Shown here: positions 47,894 through 56,884 of the stretch, piece by piece
Position numbering within the stretch: position 1 is the stretch's first letter
Layout of the letters: each line of letters begins with the position of its first letter
Origin: Bacteroidales bacterium
Lineage (GTDB): Bacteria; Bacteroidota; Bacteroidia; Bacteroidales; UBA932
DNA: 64,000 nt
Assembly (NCBI GenBank): GCA_017398335.1
Contig: JAFQGK010000021.1
Location: forward strand, 27,283-91,282
Direction: 5' to 3'
Notes under the pieces: generated by a model
Told to the model about the DNA's origin: nothing
The model's database searches: none
The model's input: only the letters and a program-made list of their open reading frames with translations
Program-made: the position numbers and the translations under genes

Positions 47894-48670
47894 TTAAAAA
47901 TAATATATCGGGTTACTATTTATATTCTGCGTAATGCGAACCGCAAAGGTAGGAAAATTTTTCTTTATCAAAGAAAATAAAATGTCAACTATCTCTATTT
48001 CACTCTCATAATGCCCTATGTCCATAATCATGAAGCCTTCAGGAGTGAAGAAATTGTGGTAGGAAATGTCTCCGCTTATATACAGTTGTGCACCGGCCTT
48101 GCGTGCTGCCTTGATGAGGGAGCCACCGGAACCGCCGCACATTGCAATCCTGCTTACATGTGTCTGCAGAGGAGCAGATGTCCTCATCATCTTGAGAGAG
48201 AACTTCTCCTTGACGAGGTTGATGGCCTCCTGTGCGGAAACAGGTGCCGGCAGATTTCCCACCACTCCCAGTCCGGTTCCTTCGCCGTCTTCCTCCAATA
48301 TCTCCACATCTGTCAGTCCGAGTTTCGCTGCCATTGCTCCGCTGACTCCGGCTATCACCTTATCGGCACTTGTGTGTGCGGCGTATATGCAGATACCAGC
48401 TCTTACTGCCTTTATCACGGCAGCGCCGGTCTGATCGTCCGGAGATATCTTCTTCAGTCCGGAAAATATCAGAGGATGGTGTGTTATGATCATGTCTGCT
48501 CCGCAGCTGACAGCTTCATCCACAAGGGCTTCAGTGCAGTCCAGCCCTATGAGTATGGATGACACCTCATCCTCAGGCGAGCCTATGCACAAGCCGCTGT
48601 TGTCCCAGCTTTCCTGAATGGAAAGGGGAGCGAAGTCTTCTATGACCTTGATTATGTCCTTTGCCTTCAT
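47894..48670 (-). CDS. Nif3-like dinuclear metal-centre protein
   Basis: A 258-residue protein of the NIF3/YbgI family. The metal ligands are seen in MIITHHPLIFSGL (His-His), VDEAVSCGADM before it, AAHTSADK and the C-terminal DIGHYESEI. Many Bacteroidota homologues are about 365 residues with an inserted PII-like domain; this one lacks the insert. Annotated in databases as GTP cyclohydrolase 1 type 2, but the biochemical role is uncertain. Its ATG overlaps the merR stop by one base. Confidence 0.88.
   Translation of the reverse strand: MKAKDIIKVIEDFAPLSIQESWDNSGLCIGSPEDEVSSILIGLDCTEALVDEAVSCGADMIITHHPLIFSGLKKISPDDQTGAAVIKAVRAGICIYAAHTSADKVIAGVSGAMAAKLGLTDVEILEEDGEGTGLGVVGNLPAPVSAQEAINLVKEKFSLKMMRTSAPLQTHVSRIAMCGGSGGSLIKAARKAGAQLYISGDISYHNFFTPEGFMIMDIGHYESEIEIVDILFSLIKKNFPTFAVRITQNINSNPIYYF
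47944..47951 (-). promoter_or_regulatory. Possible internal -7 box (TACCTTTG) before the zinc-ribbon gene
   Basis: The minus strand reads TACCTTTG inside the 3' end of the Nif3 gene, 55 bp before the zinc-ribbon ATG. A TTG is present at a 17-bp spacer, shorter than the 20 bp seen elsewhere. Confidence 0.25.
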
Positions 48671-48987
48671 TACAGTTCACTCCTGATTTCTACAAGCTGC
48701 TGCCTGATGTCCTTGAGGCTTTCAAGCACCTTGGCCTTGTTTATGACATCCTTCCTGTCGCCTCTGAGTCTTTTAGCCGCCCCCTCCAGAGTAAGTCCTT
48801 CTATCTTAAGCAGCATCTGGATATGCTTGAAGGTTTCTATGTCCTCCTTCGTGAACAGACGGTTACCCTTCGCGTTCCTTTTCGGATGAATGAACTTGGG
48901 AAAGCTGTCCGACCAGAAACGTATGCAGGAGGTCGCTTCCCCCAGAAGTTCGGCTGTCTCGCCGATGGTGTATAAATATTTCTCCAT
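48670..48987 (-). CDS. MerR-family transcriptional regulator
   Basis: A 105-residue protein with an N-terminal winged helix (YTIGETAELLGEATSCIRFWSDSFPKFIHPKRNAKGNRLFTKEDIETFKHI) and a C-terminal dimerising helix. No effector-binding domain or cysteine sensor is present. This short type is common in Bacteroidota beside Nif3 and M23 genes. Target genes are not evident. Confidence 0.9.
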   Translation of the reverse strand: MEKYLYTIGETAELLGEATSCIRFWSDSFPKFIHPKRNAKGNRLFTKEDIETFKHIQMLLKIEGLTLEGAAKRLRGDRKDVINKAKVLESLKDIRQQLVEIRSEL

Positions 48988-49041
48988 AACAACTATATGT
49001 TATATCCTTACGTCACTTTGTTCCCCGGTATGGCATATCCG

Positions 49042-49992
49042 TCAATCCATTGACTGTCCTGTCATTGATGACATTATCAGCATATTGACGTATTCTTCAG
49101 GTCCTACCGAAGCGAAGAAGTGGTTGACCGGGTCCAGGATGAGTGAGTCCCTCAGCACTTCATAATGCAGGTGAGGTGCAAATGAGTTTCCGGATACTCC
49201 GACATATCCTATCCTTGCACCCTTCCTCAGTACTCTGCCTTTCCCTACTTCAATGTCTGCAAGATGGGCGTATCTGGTCTTGTATCCGTTGCCATGGTCG
49301 ATCGTCACTACATTGCCAAGGCCTTTCCGGGACCTGACGACCTCCGAAACCACACCGTCTGCAGATGCGTACACTGCTTCTCCGGAGGGTGCAATCATAT
49401 CAAGCCCGTTGTGACGGATCTTGACCTTATAGAACGGATTTACCTTCTCTCCTGTAGACGCGCCGGTCTGTGCATATGAAAACTTCTTGAGAGGGAGGCT
49501 CATAGGAGGGACTACGAAGTCTTTGTCTCCCAGCAGTCTGGCTATCTCCATGAAGTTCGCCTCTATCGTGCCGGCTTTTGATTCAAGAACTGCAATCCTC
49601 TCTGCTGTCGCCCTTTCGATCGTTCTGTCCGGAATGGTGTCCAGACCGGACAGAATGTCTATGGACTTTATAGGGTCCACGTTTGGAGCAGAGGCGTGGA
49701 ATATCTCTTCATATATCCTGTCGTCTTTGATCCTGAGACCCTCCACTACATCTGAAAGAAGACGTTCCTTTTCTTCCAGCTCAGGAAGTTCGTTCTGGTA
49801 GGCCTTGTTCTCCTGTCTCAGCCTCCTCTCCTCGTCTGTGCTGAAGAAAAGCGCGAAGATGATGTAGTACAGGACCGCCATGGAAACGGAGGCTATGAAG
49901 AATGTCAGGGTCTTCCGTATGACTGTCCCGAATGATGTCCTGGCTTTTCTCGGCCTGTGGTTCTCGTCAAATGTATACTGGCTGCCCATCAT
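49042..49992 (-). CDS. M23 peptidase (LytM-type), membrane anchored, second of a tandem pair
   Basis: A 316-residue protein: short cytoplasmic N-terminus, one membrane helix (about 28-50), coiled coil (about 55-95), then a LytM domain with zinc ligands in RHNGLDMIAP (His and Asp) and HLHYEV. All ligands are present, so it should be an active DD- or DL-endopeptidase on peptidoglycan rather than an EnvC-like activator. Its start overlaps the stop of its upstream paralogue by four bases. Confidence 0.92.
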   Translation of the reverse strand: MMGSQYTFDENHRPRKARTSFGTVIRKTLTFFIASVSMAVLYYIIFALFFSTDEERRLRQENKAYQNELPELEEKERLLSDVVEGLRIKDDRIYEEIFHASAPNVDPIKSIDILSGLDTIPDRTIERATAERIAVLESKAGTIEANFMEIARLLGDKDFVVPPMSLPLKKFSYAQTGASTGEKVNPFYKVKIRHNGLDMIAPSGEAVYASADGVVSEVVRSRKGLGNVVTIDHGNGYKTRYAHLADIEVGKGRVLRKGARIGYVGVSGNSFAPHLHYEVLRDSLILDPVNHFFASVGPEEYVNMLIMSSMTGQSMD

Positions 49993-50990
49993 TTCCTCCT
50001 TTTCCTATGCGACGGATGCAGGGTTATCTTCTGCGATGCGTCTGCAGTGTTCTGAACCATAGTGGCATATTCCTCTGGAGTGATGGTCAGGTCGTAATAA
50101 TTGGCCGGGTTTACATGCCTGTCCTTGTAGATGACCTCATAGTGGAGATGAGGCCCGGAAGAACGGCCGGAATTGCCGCTGAGGCCGATGCATTCACCTC
50201 TTTTGACCTTCATTCCTTCTACGACTCCTATTGTCTTCATGTGCGCATACCTGGTCTTGTAACCGAAACCATGGTCAATCACCACCTGATTGCCGTATCC
50301 GAACAGCTCGAATTTCACATTGGTCACGATTCCGTCTCCTGTGGCATAGATCGGGTTGCCCGGCTTCATTGCGAAGTCGACGCCAGTATGGTTTTTTGTC
50401 CTGCCGGAGAACGGGTCCTTTCTATATCCGAACCGGCTTGAAAGACGGTATATCCTTGTGTCCGGAACCACCGGAGGTATGGCCGGAATGCAGGAAGCCA
50501 TGTCTCCGGCCCTCTTGGAAAGATGGGCTATCTCATCAAAGGATTTGCTTTGGATATATGTCTTCTTGGTAAGGATGTCCAGTCTGATGGCTGTGCTTTT
50601 GAGCGGACCGTTGGAATAATGGGCATATCTGTTGACTCCACCGAATCCTGCATTACGGATATCTCCCGGGATTTCATTCATACCGAAGATCGAACGGTAT
50701 ATGCCGTCGTCCCTCATCTGCAGGTCGGTAAGAATGTTGTCGTATCGGTCAAGTTGTCTGTTCAGGACCTCGACTCTTGACGTAAGTCCGGCATTTGTCT
50801 TTTTCAGAAGAAGAGTCTTCGGAAGTTCAAAGCCCAGAACTGATGTGTAAATCCAGAAATACAGCACGGCCAGCCCGAGACTGGATGCGAAGAGTGCCAG
50901 TGACTTAAGCACTCTCGACCGTCTTGAGCGCCTCTCTACTTCATAGAGAAGGGTTCTCGGGTTGAATATGTAGTTTTTCTTTTTGGCCAT
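49989..50990 (-). CDS. M23 peptidase (LytM-type), membrane anchored, first of a tandem pair
   Basis: A 333-residue protein with the same plan as its downstream neighbour: basic N-terminus, membrane helix (about 28-50), coiled-coil linker, SSRFGYRKDPFSG and zinc ligands KNHTGVDFAM and HLHYEVIYKDRHVNP. The first of the leftward run. Two consecutive paralogues with complete active sites suggest division of labour in cell-wall turnover. Confidence 0.93.
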   Translation of the reverse strand: MAKKKNYIFNPRTLLYEVERRSRRSRVLKSLALFASSLGLAVLYFWIYTSVLGFELPKTLLLKKTNAGLTSRVEVLNRQLDRYDNILTDLQMRDDGIYRSIFGMNEIPGDIRNAGFGGVNRYAHYSNGPLKSTAIRLDILTKKTYIQSKSFDEIAHLSKRAGDMASCIPAIPPVVPDTRIYRLSSRFGYRKDPFSGRTKNHTGVDFAMKPGNPIYATGDGIVTNVKFELFGYGNQVVIDHGFGYKTRYAHMKTIGVVEGMKVKRGECIGLSGNSGRSSGPHLHYEVIYKDRHVNPANYYDLTITPEEYATMVQNTADASQKITLHPSHRKRRK

Positions 50991-50997
50991 AATCGCA

Positions 50998-51005
50998 CAA
51001 AGGTA
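50998..51005 (-). promoter_or_regulatory. Possible -7 box (TACCTTTG) for the M23-to-rnf run
   Basis: The minus strand reads TACCTTTG only 7 bp upstream of the ATG at 50990. If used, the message would have almost no leader. No TTG at N20 is present. Confidence 0.35.
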
Positions 51006-51041
51006 AGAAAAATCCGTGATACTTCTATAAAAAATATTATT

Positions 51042-51072
51042 TTGCCTATATCGGAAAATTAATGTAATTTTG
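51042..51072 (+). promoter_or_regulatory. alaS promoter, TTG-N20-TAATTTTG
   Basis: TTG (51042-51044), a 20-bp spacer and TAATTTTG (51065-51072) match the Bacteroidota consensus. The expected transcript start is about 25-30 bp before the alaS ATG at 51109. The likely leader contains an eight-codon ORF ending exactly before that ATG. Confidence 0.65.
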
Positions 51073-51108
51073 CAGGTTGTTATGCCCGCGCGAAAGCAGG
51101 GCCGGTAA

Positions 51109-53745
51109 ATGGATAAAAAGACAAAAGATATGACTTCAAAAGAGATTAGAAAAGCTTTCTTGGACTTCTTTGCTTCAAAGGGCCATCAGATTGTGCCTTC
51201 TGCACCGATGGTTGTAAAGAATGACCCTACGCTGATGTTTACGAATGCAGGAATGAACCAGTTCAAGGACTGGTTCCTTGGAAACAGTCCTGCCAAATGG
51301 AAAAGAGTTGCCGACAGCCAGAAATGCCTCCGCGTGAGCGGAAAGCACAACGACCTTGAAGAAGTGGGACGTGACACATATCACCACACGATGTTCGAGA
51401 TGCTTGGCAACTGGAGTTTCGGAGATTATTTCAAGGATGAGGCGATTGATTGGGCTTGGGAACTTCTGACTGAAGTGTACAAGCTGGATAAGGACAGACT
51501 CTATGCAACAGTGTTCGAGGGTTCGGAGGCTGATGGTACCAAGCTTGACGTTGAGGCGATGGAAGCATGGAAGAGACATCTTCCGGAAGACCGTATCCTT
51601 CTCGGCAACAAGAAGGATAATTTCTGGGAAATGGGTGATACAGGCCCTTGCGGACCATGCTCCGAGATACATATTGACCTGAGAAGCGATGAGGAAAGAG
51701 CAGCTGTTCCGGGTGCTGAACTTGTCAATAAGGACCACCATCTTGTAATCGAGATATGGAATAACGTGTTCATGCAGTACAACCGCAAGGCAAACGGCGA
51801 ACTCGAACTTCTGCCGAACAAGAATGTGGATACAGGAATGGGCTTCGAGCGTCTGTGCATGGCTCTTCAGGGCAAGAAGTCCAACTATGACACTGATGTC
51901 TTCACCGGAATGATCGCGAAGATCGAGGAACTTTCGGGACACAGATACGGGGTGAACGAGCAGGAGGATATCGCTATGCGTGTAATCGCCGACCATATCC
52001 GTGCGATCAGCTTCTCTATCGCAGACGGACAGCTTCCTTCAAACGTGAAGGCCGGATATGTTATCCGTCGAATTCTCCGTCGTGCGGTCCGATATGGATA
52101 TACCTTCCTTGGTTTCAACGAACCTTTCCTCTGCCGTCTCGTGCAGCAGCTCGTAGATGATATGGGTGAGTTCTATCCTGAAATCGTAAAGCAGCAGACT
52201 CTCATCGAACGAGTGATCAAGGAAGAAGAGATGGCTTTCCTCCGTACACTAGACAGAGGTATCCGCCTGATGGACAATATTATGGCGAAATCTGCAGAGA
52301 CAAAGCTGATCTCGGGCGAAGATGCCTTCGTGCTTTATGACACTTTCGGATTCCCTATTGACCTTTCGGAACTTATCGCTTCTGAGAAAGGCTATAAGAT
52401 CGATCTGGAGGGTTTCCAGGTGGAGCTTCAGAAACAGAAGGACAGGGCGCGTAATGCAACGGCAATCGAGTCAGGTGACTGGGTTGAGTTCGCTCATTGC
52501 GACAATATTGAATTCCTCGGATATGATGCTACCGACCTCGAAGGTGTGCAGCTGACCCGCCATCGTACCGTAAAGGCAAAGAACAAGACCATGTATCAGC
52601 TCGTGTTCGAGCGTACGCCGTTCTATGCGGAGATGGGAGGACAGGTAGGAGATACAGGATATATCCTCTCGGAAAGCGGTGAGAAGATACAGATCGTCAA
52701 CACAATCAAGGAAAACAATCTTACCATCCATGTGGCGGAGCGTATCCCTGCAGACTGCACCGAAAGCTTCAGCCTTCATGTCGACGTAGAAAGAAGACTT
52801 CAGATTGAGAATAATCATACGGCAACCCACCTCCTTCATCAGGCTCTCCGCGAGATTCTCGGAACCCATGTGGAGCAGAAGGGATCCTTCGTATGCGATA
52901 AATATTTCCGTTTCGACTTCTCGCATTTCGAGAAACTCAGCGATGAACAGATTGACCTCGTGGAGAACCGCGTGAATGCACTTATAAGGGCTAATAATCC
53001 TCTCGATGAAAACCGGAATGCAACAATGGAAGAGGCTCAGGAGATGGGGGCGATGGCTCTGTTCGGAGAGAAGTACGGAGATACTGTCAGAGTGGTGAAG
53101 TTCGGAGATTCATGCGAACTCTGTGGAGGTACACATGCTGCCGCAACAGGACAGATCGGCTTCTTCAAGATTGTTTCAGAGTCTGCGATCGCAGCTGGAG
53201 TACGCCGTATAGAGGCGACGACTGGTGTACATGCTGAACTTCTCGTGGACGGCATGGAAACTACTCTGCGCGTCGCCAAGGCTTTCTTCAACAACGCTCC
53301 GGATCTTGCTGCCGCAATCAGGAAGATGGTCGAGGAGAACGAAACCTACAAGAAGCAGATGGAGGAGATTGTGAAGGAAAAGACAGTGACTCTCAAGAAC
53401 GGTCTCAAGACAATGGGCAAGGATATTAACGGAGTGAACGTTGTGTCCATTGACTACAGCGTGGATCCGGTCATGCTCAAGAACGCTGCATTCATGCTCC
53501 AGAAGGAGGCACAGAATCTTGTGATCGCCGCAGCATTCGAGGCGGCAGGTAAGCCTCAGCTTCTTCTTATGTATACCGAGGACCTCGTAAAGGCCGGACA
53601 CAATGCTGGTGCCGATGTCCGTGAAGCTGCCAAGCTCATTCAGGGTGGCGGTGGCGGACAGCCTGGTCTTGCAACCGCAGGTGGAAAGAATGTCGACGGA
53701 CTTAAGGATGCTCTTGCAAAACTTATCGACTCTGCTGTTAAATAA
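51109..53745 (+). CDS. alaS: Alanyl-tRNA synthetase
   Basis: An 878-residue class II synthetase of normal length. Class II motifs ([15 protein letters not shown], GCGxG-type [17 protein letters not shown]) lie in the first 250 residues, the editing domain has [13 protein letters not shown] and [16 protein letters not shown], and the C-terminal DHHA1-type domain ends [14 protein letters not shown]. It charges tRNA-Ala and clears Ser-tRNA-Ala. Met8 (51130) is an equally good start. It heads a rightward unit with almost no gaps up to the sigma factor. Confidence 0.97.
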   Translation: MDKKTKDMTSKEIRKAFLDFFASKGHQIVPSAPMVVKNDPTLMFTNAGMNQFKDWFLGNSPAKWKRVADSQKCLRVSGKHNDLEEVGRDTYHHTMFEMLGNWSFGDYFKDEAIDWAWELLTEVYKLDKDRLYATVFEGSEADGTKLDVEAMEAWKRHLPEDRILLGNKKDNFWEMGDTGPCGPCSEIHIDLRSDEERAAVPGAELVNKDHHLVIEIWNNVFMQYNRKANGELELLPNKNVDTGMGFERLCMALQGKKSNYDTDVFTGMIAKIEELSGHRYGVNEQEDIAMRVIADHIRAISFSIADGQLPSNVKAGYVIRRILRRAVRYGYTFLGFNEPFLCRLVQQLVDDMGEFYPEIVKQQTLIERVIKEEEMAFLRTLDRGIRLMDNIMAKSAETKLISGEDAFVLYDTFGFPIDLSELIASEKGYKIDLEGFQVELQKQKDRARNATAIESGDWVEFAHCDNIEFLGYDATDLEGVQLTRHRTVKAKNKTMYQLVFERTPFYAEMGGQVGDTGYILSESGEKIQIVNTIKENNLTIHVAERIPADCTESFSLHVDVERRLQIENNHTATHLLHQALREILGTHVEQKGSFVCDKYFRFDFSHFEKLSDEQIDLVENRVNALIRANNPLDENRNATMEEAQEMGAMALFGEKYGDTVRVVKFGDSCELCGGTHAAATGQIGFFKIVSESAIAAGVRRIEATTGVHAELLVDGMETTLRVAKAFFNNAPDLAAAIRKMVEENETYKKQMEEIVKEKTVTLKNGLKTMGKDINGVNVVSIDYSVDPVMLKNAAFMLQKEAQNLVIAAAFEAAGKPQLLLMYTEDLVKAGHNAGADVREAAKLIQGGGGGQPGLATAGGKNVDGLKDALAKLIDSAVK

Positions 53746-56207
53746 TGAAGAAGCTTGACCAGTTCATATTGAAGTCATTCATAGGACCGTTTGTCGCGAT
53801 CCTGCTGGTCGTCGTATTCATCCTTGTGATGCAGTTCCTCTGGCTCTACATCGATGAACTTGTAGGTAAGGGGTTGAGTCTCAAGGTTATATTCGAGTTC
53901 CTGGGATGGGGTAGTGTCACGATGCTGCCTCTGTCCCTGCCTTTGGCAACCCTGCTGGCATCAATGATGACTCTGGGTACCCTTGGAGAAAATAATGAGC
54001 TTCTTGCCATCAAGGCGGCGGGAATATCCCTTCAGAGGGTCATGGTCCCTCTTGGAATCGCCTGCCTTCTGATAAGTGTGGGTGCATTCTTCATCTCAAA
54101 CGACCTTATGCCTGTGGCGTTCAACAAGATTTATACGCTCAGGGATGACATCGGAAAGACCAAGGAGGAAATCAAGATTCCGACAGGAACCTTCTATAAC
54201 GGCATAGAAGGTTATATACTTCGTGTGAATGAGAGGAATGACGAGACCGGTATGATGCACGGAGTGATGGTATACAACCACACCGGCAATAAAGGAAACA
54301 CGAGTCTTACCATAGCTGATTCGGCTATGATGAAGATGTCCAAGGACAAGAGTTTCCTTTCATTCACTCTCTATGACGGAGCAAACTACGAGGAAACCAA
54401 TACAAAGAAGTATCGGGATACGACACTCCAGCTCCAGAAGATTGACTTTACAAGACAGGAACTTTTCATTCCTCTTGAGAACTATGCATTCGAGAAGTCG
54501 GATTCTGCAAGATTCGACGACGAGGTCAAGTCGATGAACCTCAAGCAGCTGTATCATGGACAGGATTCTATCGGAGGTCTCAATGCTGATGCAAAGGCAT
54601 CCAATATCAAGGGGATGATGAATACCAGGAACATACGTTTCGTAAACCAGCTGGATTCAGCCGTGAGAGTCAGCAGGACATCCCGTTTCGTCATGGAGGA
54701 CGGTGACAGATGGAAGGATATTGATGTGGAAATCAGGGCATTGGAAAATGCGAAGGCTAATGCTGATGAAATGCAGGTAACCCTCAATTCATATTCCCGT
54801 GAACGCTTCCATTACACATTTACCCTCAGAAGGATAGACATCGAGATACTGAAGAAATTCGCCCTGTCTGTAGCCTGTCTGATATTCTTCTTTATCGGCG
54901 CTCCTCTTGGAGCTCTTATCAGGAAGGGAGGTCTGGGTACTCCTGCCATCATTTCCGTCCTGTTCTTTGTCGCCTATTGGGTGATTGACATTTCAGGAAC
55001 GAAACTGGCACGAGATGGAGCGGTAGGTGCGTTCCATGGCGTCTTCATATCAAGTTATGTGCTTCTGCCGACAGGATTGTTCCTGACTTGGAAAGCGATA
55101 AATGATTCATCTGTATTCAATCTGGATGCTGTCAAGAGTGTATTCAGAAAGATAAAGACAAAGATTATGGGTATATTCAAAAAGACACGTATAGTATATA
55201 TGGGTACGCCTGAATTCGCAGTGGCTCCTCTGGATGCTCTGCGAAAGAACGGCTATGAGGTGGTCGGTGTGGTTACAGTAGCCGACAAGGCAAGCGGACG
55301 AGGCCTTAAGGTCAACGAAAGTGCTGTCAAGAAATATGCGGTTGAGCATAATATACCGGTGCTTCAGCCTCTGTCTCTCAAGGATCCTGAATTCCTCGAG
55401 GCTTTGAAGGCGTGGAAACCGGATCTCTTTGTTGTAGTGGCCTTCAGGATGCTTCCTAAGGTGGTCTGGGAGATTCCGAAGCTTGGAACCTTCAATCTCC
55501 ATGCTGCCCTTCTGCCTCAGTACCGTGGCGCAGCTCCTATCAACTGGGCTGTAATTAACGGAGATAAGGCGACAGGTGTCACTACCTTTATGATTGATGA
55601 GGGTATGGACACCGGCAAGATAATGTACAGGGAACAGTGCCTTATCGGCCCTGATGAGACTGTAGGCGAAGTTCACGATAAGCTTATGGAACTGGGATCT
55701 TCGCTCGTAGTCCAGACTGTTGAGGCAATCATTGACGGCAGCGTGGAATATCGTGTCCAGAGAAGTTTCATTCAGGGATCCGAGATTCTCAGGCCGGCTC
55801 CGAAGCTCACCCGTGAGCTGTGTCATATAGACTGGAACGGCAAGACCCGTCATATATATAATCTGATCAGAGGATTGAGCCCATATCCTGCAACATTTAC
55901 AGAACTTGTGAAGGATGACAAGGTTCTCCAGATGAAGATATACAGGACGCAGAAGATTACAGACGATGCTTATGCTGCAATGCTTGCAGAGAACGGACTT
56001 GCTTCTGCAGCACCGGGCACAGTGCTCTCTGACGGCAGGACTTATCTGGCATTTGCAACCGCTGATGGAGCGCTTTCTGTCACGGAACTTCAGCTTTCCG
56101 GCAAGAAGAGGATGGCTGTCAAGGACTTCCTGATCGGATTCCGAGAGCCGACCTCCTATTCGACTACTCAGGGAACATCATCTCAGATAACAGGTAAAAA
56201 GGCATAG
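53745..56207 (+). CDS. LptG/YjgP-family permease fused to methionyl-tRNA formyltransferase
   Basis: An 820-residue open frame joins two unrelated enzymes. Residues 1 to about 474 are an LptF/LptG permease: six helices (about 15-35, 55-80, 95-125 and three at about 365-460) around a periplasmic beta-jellyroll part. Residues 475-820 are Fmt, starting IKTKIMGIFKKTRIVYMGTPEF, with the complete catalytic set Asn584, His586 and Asp622 (FNLHAALLPQYRGAAP; IDEGMDTG), spaced as Asn106/His108/Asp144 of E. coli Fmt. There is no stop between them. An in-frame ATG at 55167 (residue 475) could also start free Fmt. The permease moves lipopolysaccharide outward; Fmt formylates initiator tRNA. It overlaps alaS by one base. 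Confidence 0.9.
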   Translation: MKKLDQFILKSFIGPFVAILLVVVFILVMQFLWLYIDELVGKGLSLKVIFEFLGWGSVTMLPLSLPLATLLASMMTLGTLGENNELLAIKAAGISLQRVMVPLGIACLLISVGAFFISNDLMPVAFNKIYTLRDDIGKTKEEIKIPTGTFYNGIEGYILRVNERNDETGMMHGVMVYNHTGNKGNTSLTIADSAMMKMSKDKSFLSFTLYDGANYEETNTKKYRDTTLQLQKIDFTRQELFIPLENYAFEKSDSARFDDEVKSMNLKQLYHGQDSIGGLNADAKASNIKGMMNTRNIRFVNQLDSAVRVSRTSRFVMEDGDRWKDIDVEIRALENAKANADEMQVTLNSYSRERFHYTFTLRRIDIEILKKFALSVACLIFFFIGAPLGALIRKGGLGTPAIISVLFFVAYWVIDISGTKLARDGAVGAFHGVFISSYVLLPTGLFLTWKAINDSSVFNLDAVKSVFRKIKTKIMGIFKKTRIVYMGTPEFAVAPLDALRKNGYEVVGVVTVADKASGRGLKVNESAVKKYAVEHNIPVLQPLSLKDPEFLEALKAWKPDLFVVVAFRMLPKVVWEIPKLGTFNLHAALLPQYRGAAPINWAVINGDKATGVTTFMIDEGMDTGKIMYREQCLIGPDETVGEVHDKLMELGSSLVVQTVEAIIDGSVEYRVQRSFIQGSEILRPAPKLTRELCHIDWNGKTRHIYNLIRGLSPYPATFTELVKDDKVLQMKIYRTQKITDDAYAAMLAENGLASAAPGTVLSDGRTYLAFATADGALSVTELQLSGKKRMAVKDFLIGFREPTSYSTTQGTSSQITGKKA

Positions 56208-56208
56208 A

Positions 56209-56874
56209 ATGGCAAAGAGGGTGGTCATATTGTGTGATGGAGACTTTCCAAGGACGGAATATCCGCGCTATCTGATGAGAATGGCGGATTTCATCATATG
56301 TTGTGACGGTGCTCTTGTCAAGTTCATTCGTAATTCCAAGGCTGTTTTCGGTGAGAAGAGACTGCCCGATCTGGTGATAGGTGACATGGACACATTGTCC
56401 GCAAAGATGCAGGAAAAGTATTCGGACATCATAATAAAGGAAGAGGAGCAGGAACATAATGACCAGACCAAGGCTGTCCGTTGGGCCCTCGCAAATTTCG
56501 CAGATCTGGAGCATATGGATATAATCGGGGCGACTGGTGGCCGGCCGGAACATACGATAGGCAATGCCGGGCTTCTCATGGAATATACGAGGATGTTTGA
56601 CCTGGAGGAAAGGAATGTGACAATAGATTCTGTCTCGGATTACGGGACGATGTTTGCAGTGAATGACAGCGTCGAACTGGAATGTGGTCAAGGACGCCAG
56701 ATATCTGTTTTCAGCCCGGACAACACATTGAATATCAGCTCAGAAGGTCTGGTGTGGCCTACAGATGGTGTCGTGTTTGACAATTGGTGGAAAGCTACTT
56801 TGAACCGTGCTTCGCAGGATACGGTCAGGCTGACATTCAGCCACAGGTCCCTGGCACTTATAATATTGAACTAA
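56209..56874 (+). CDS. Thiamine pyrophosphokinase
   Basis: A 221-residue protein with CDGDFP and ICCDGALVKF near the N-terminus, DLVIGDMDTLS (metal/ATP site), EHNDQTKAVRWAL, GATGGRPEHTIGNAGLL and a C-terminal beta domain. It makes thiamine diphosphate from thiamine and ATP. It begins one base after the LptG-Fmt fusion. Confidence 0.92.
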   Translation: MAKRVVILCDGDFPRTEYPRYLMRMADFIICCDGALVKFIRNSKAVFGEKRLPDLVIGDMDTLSAKMQEKYSDIIIKEEEQEHNDQTKAVRWALANFADLEHMDIIGATGGRPEHTIGNAGLLMEYTRMFDLEERNVTIDSVSDYGTMFAVNDSVELECGQGRQISVFSPDNTLNISSEGLVWPTDGVVFDNWWKATLNRASQDTVRLTFSHRSLALIILN

Positions 56875-56884
56875 ACACACGTTT

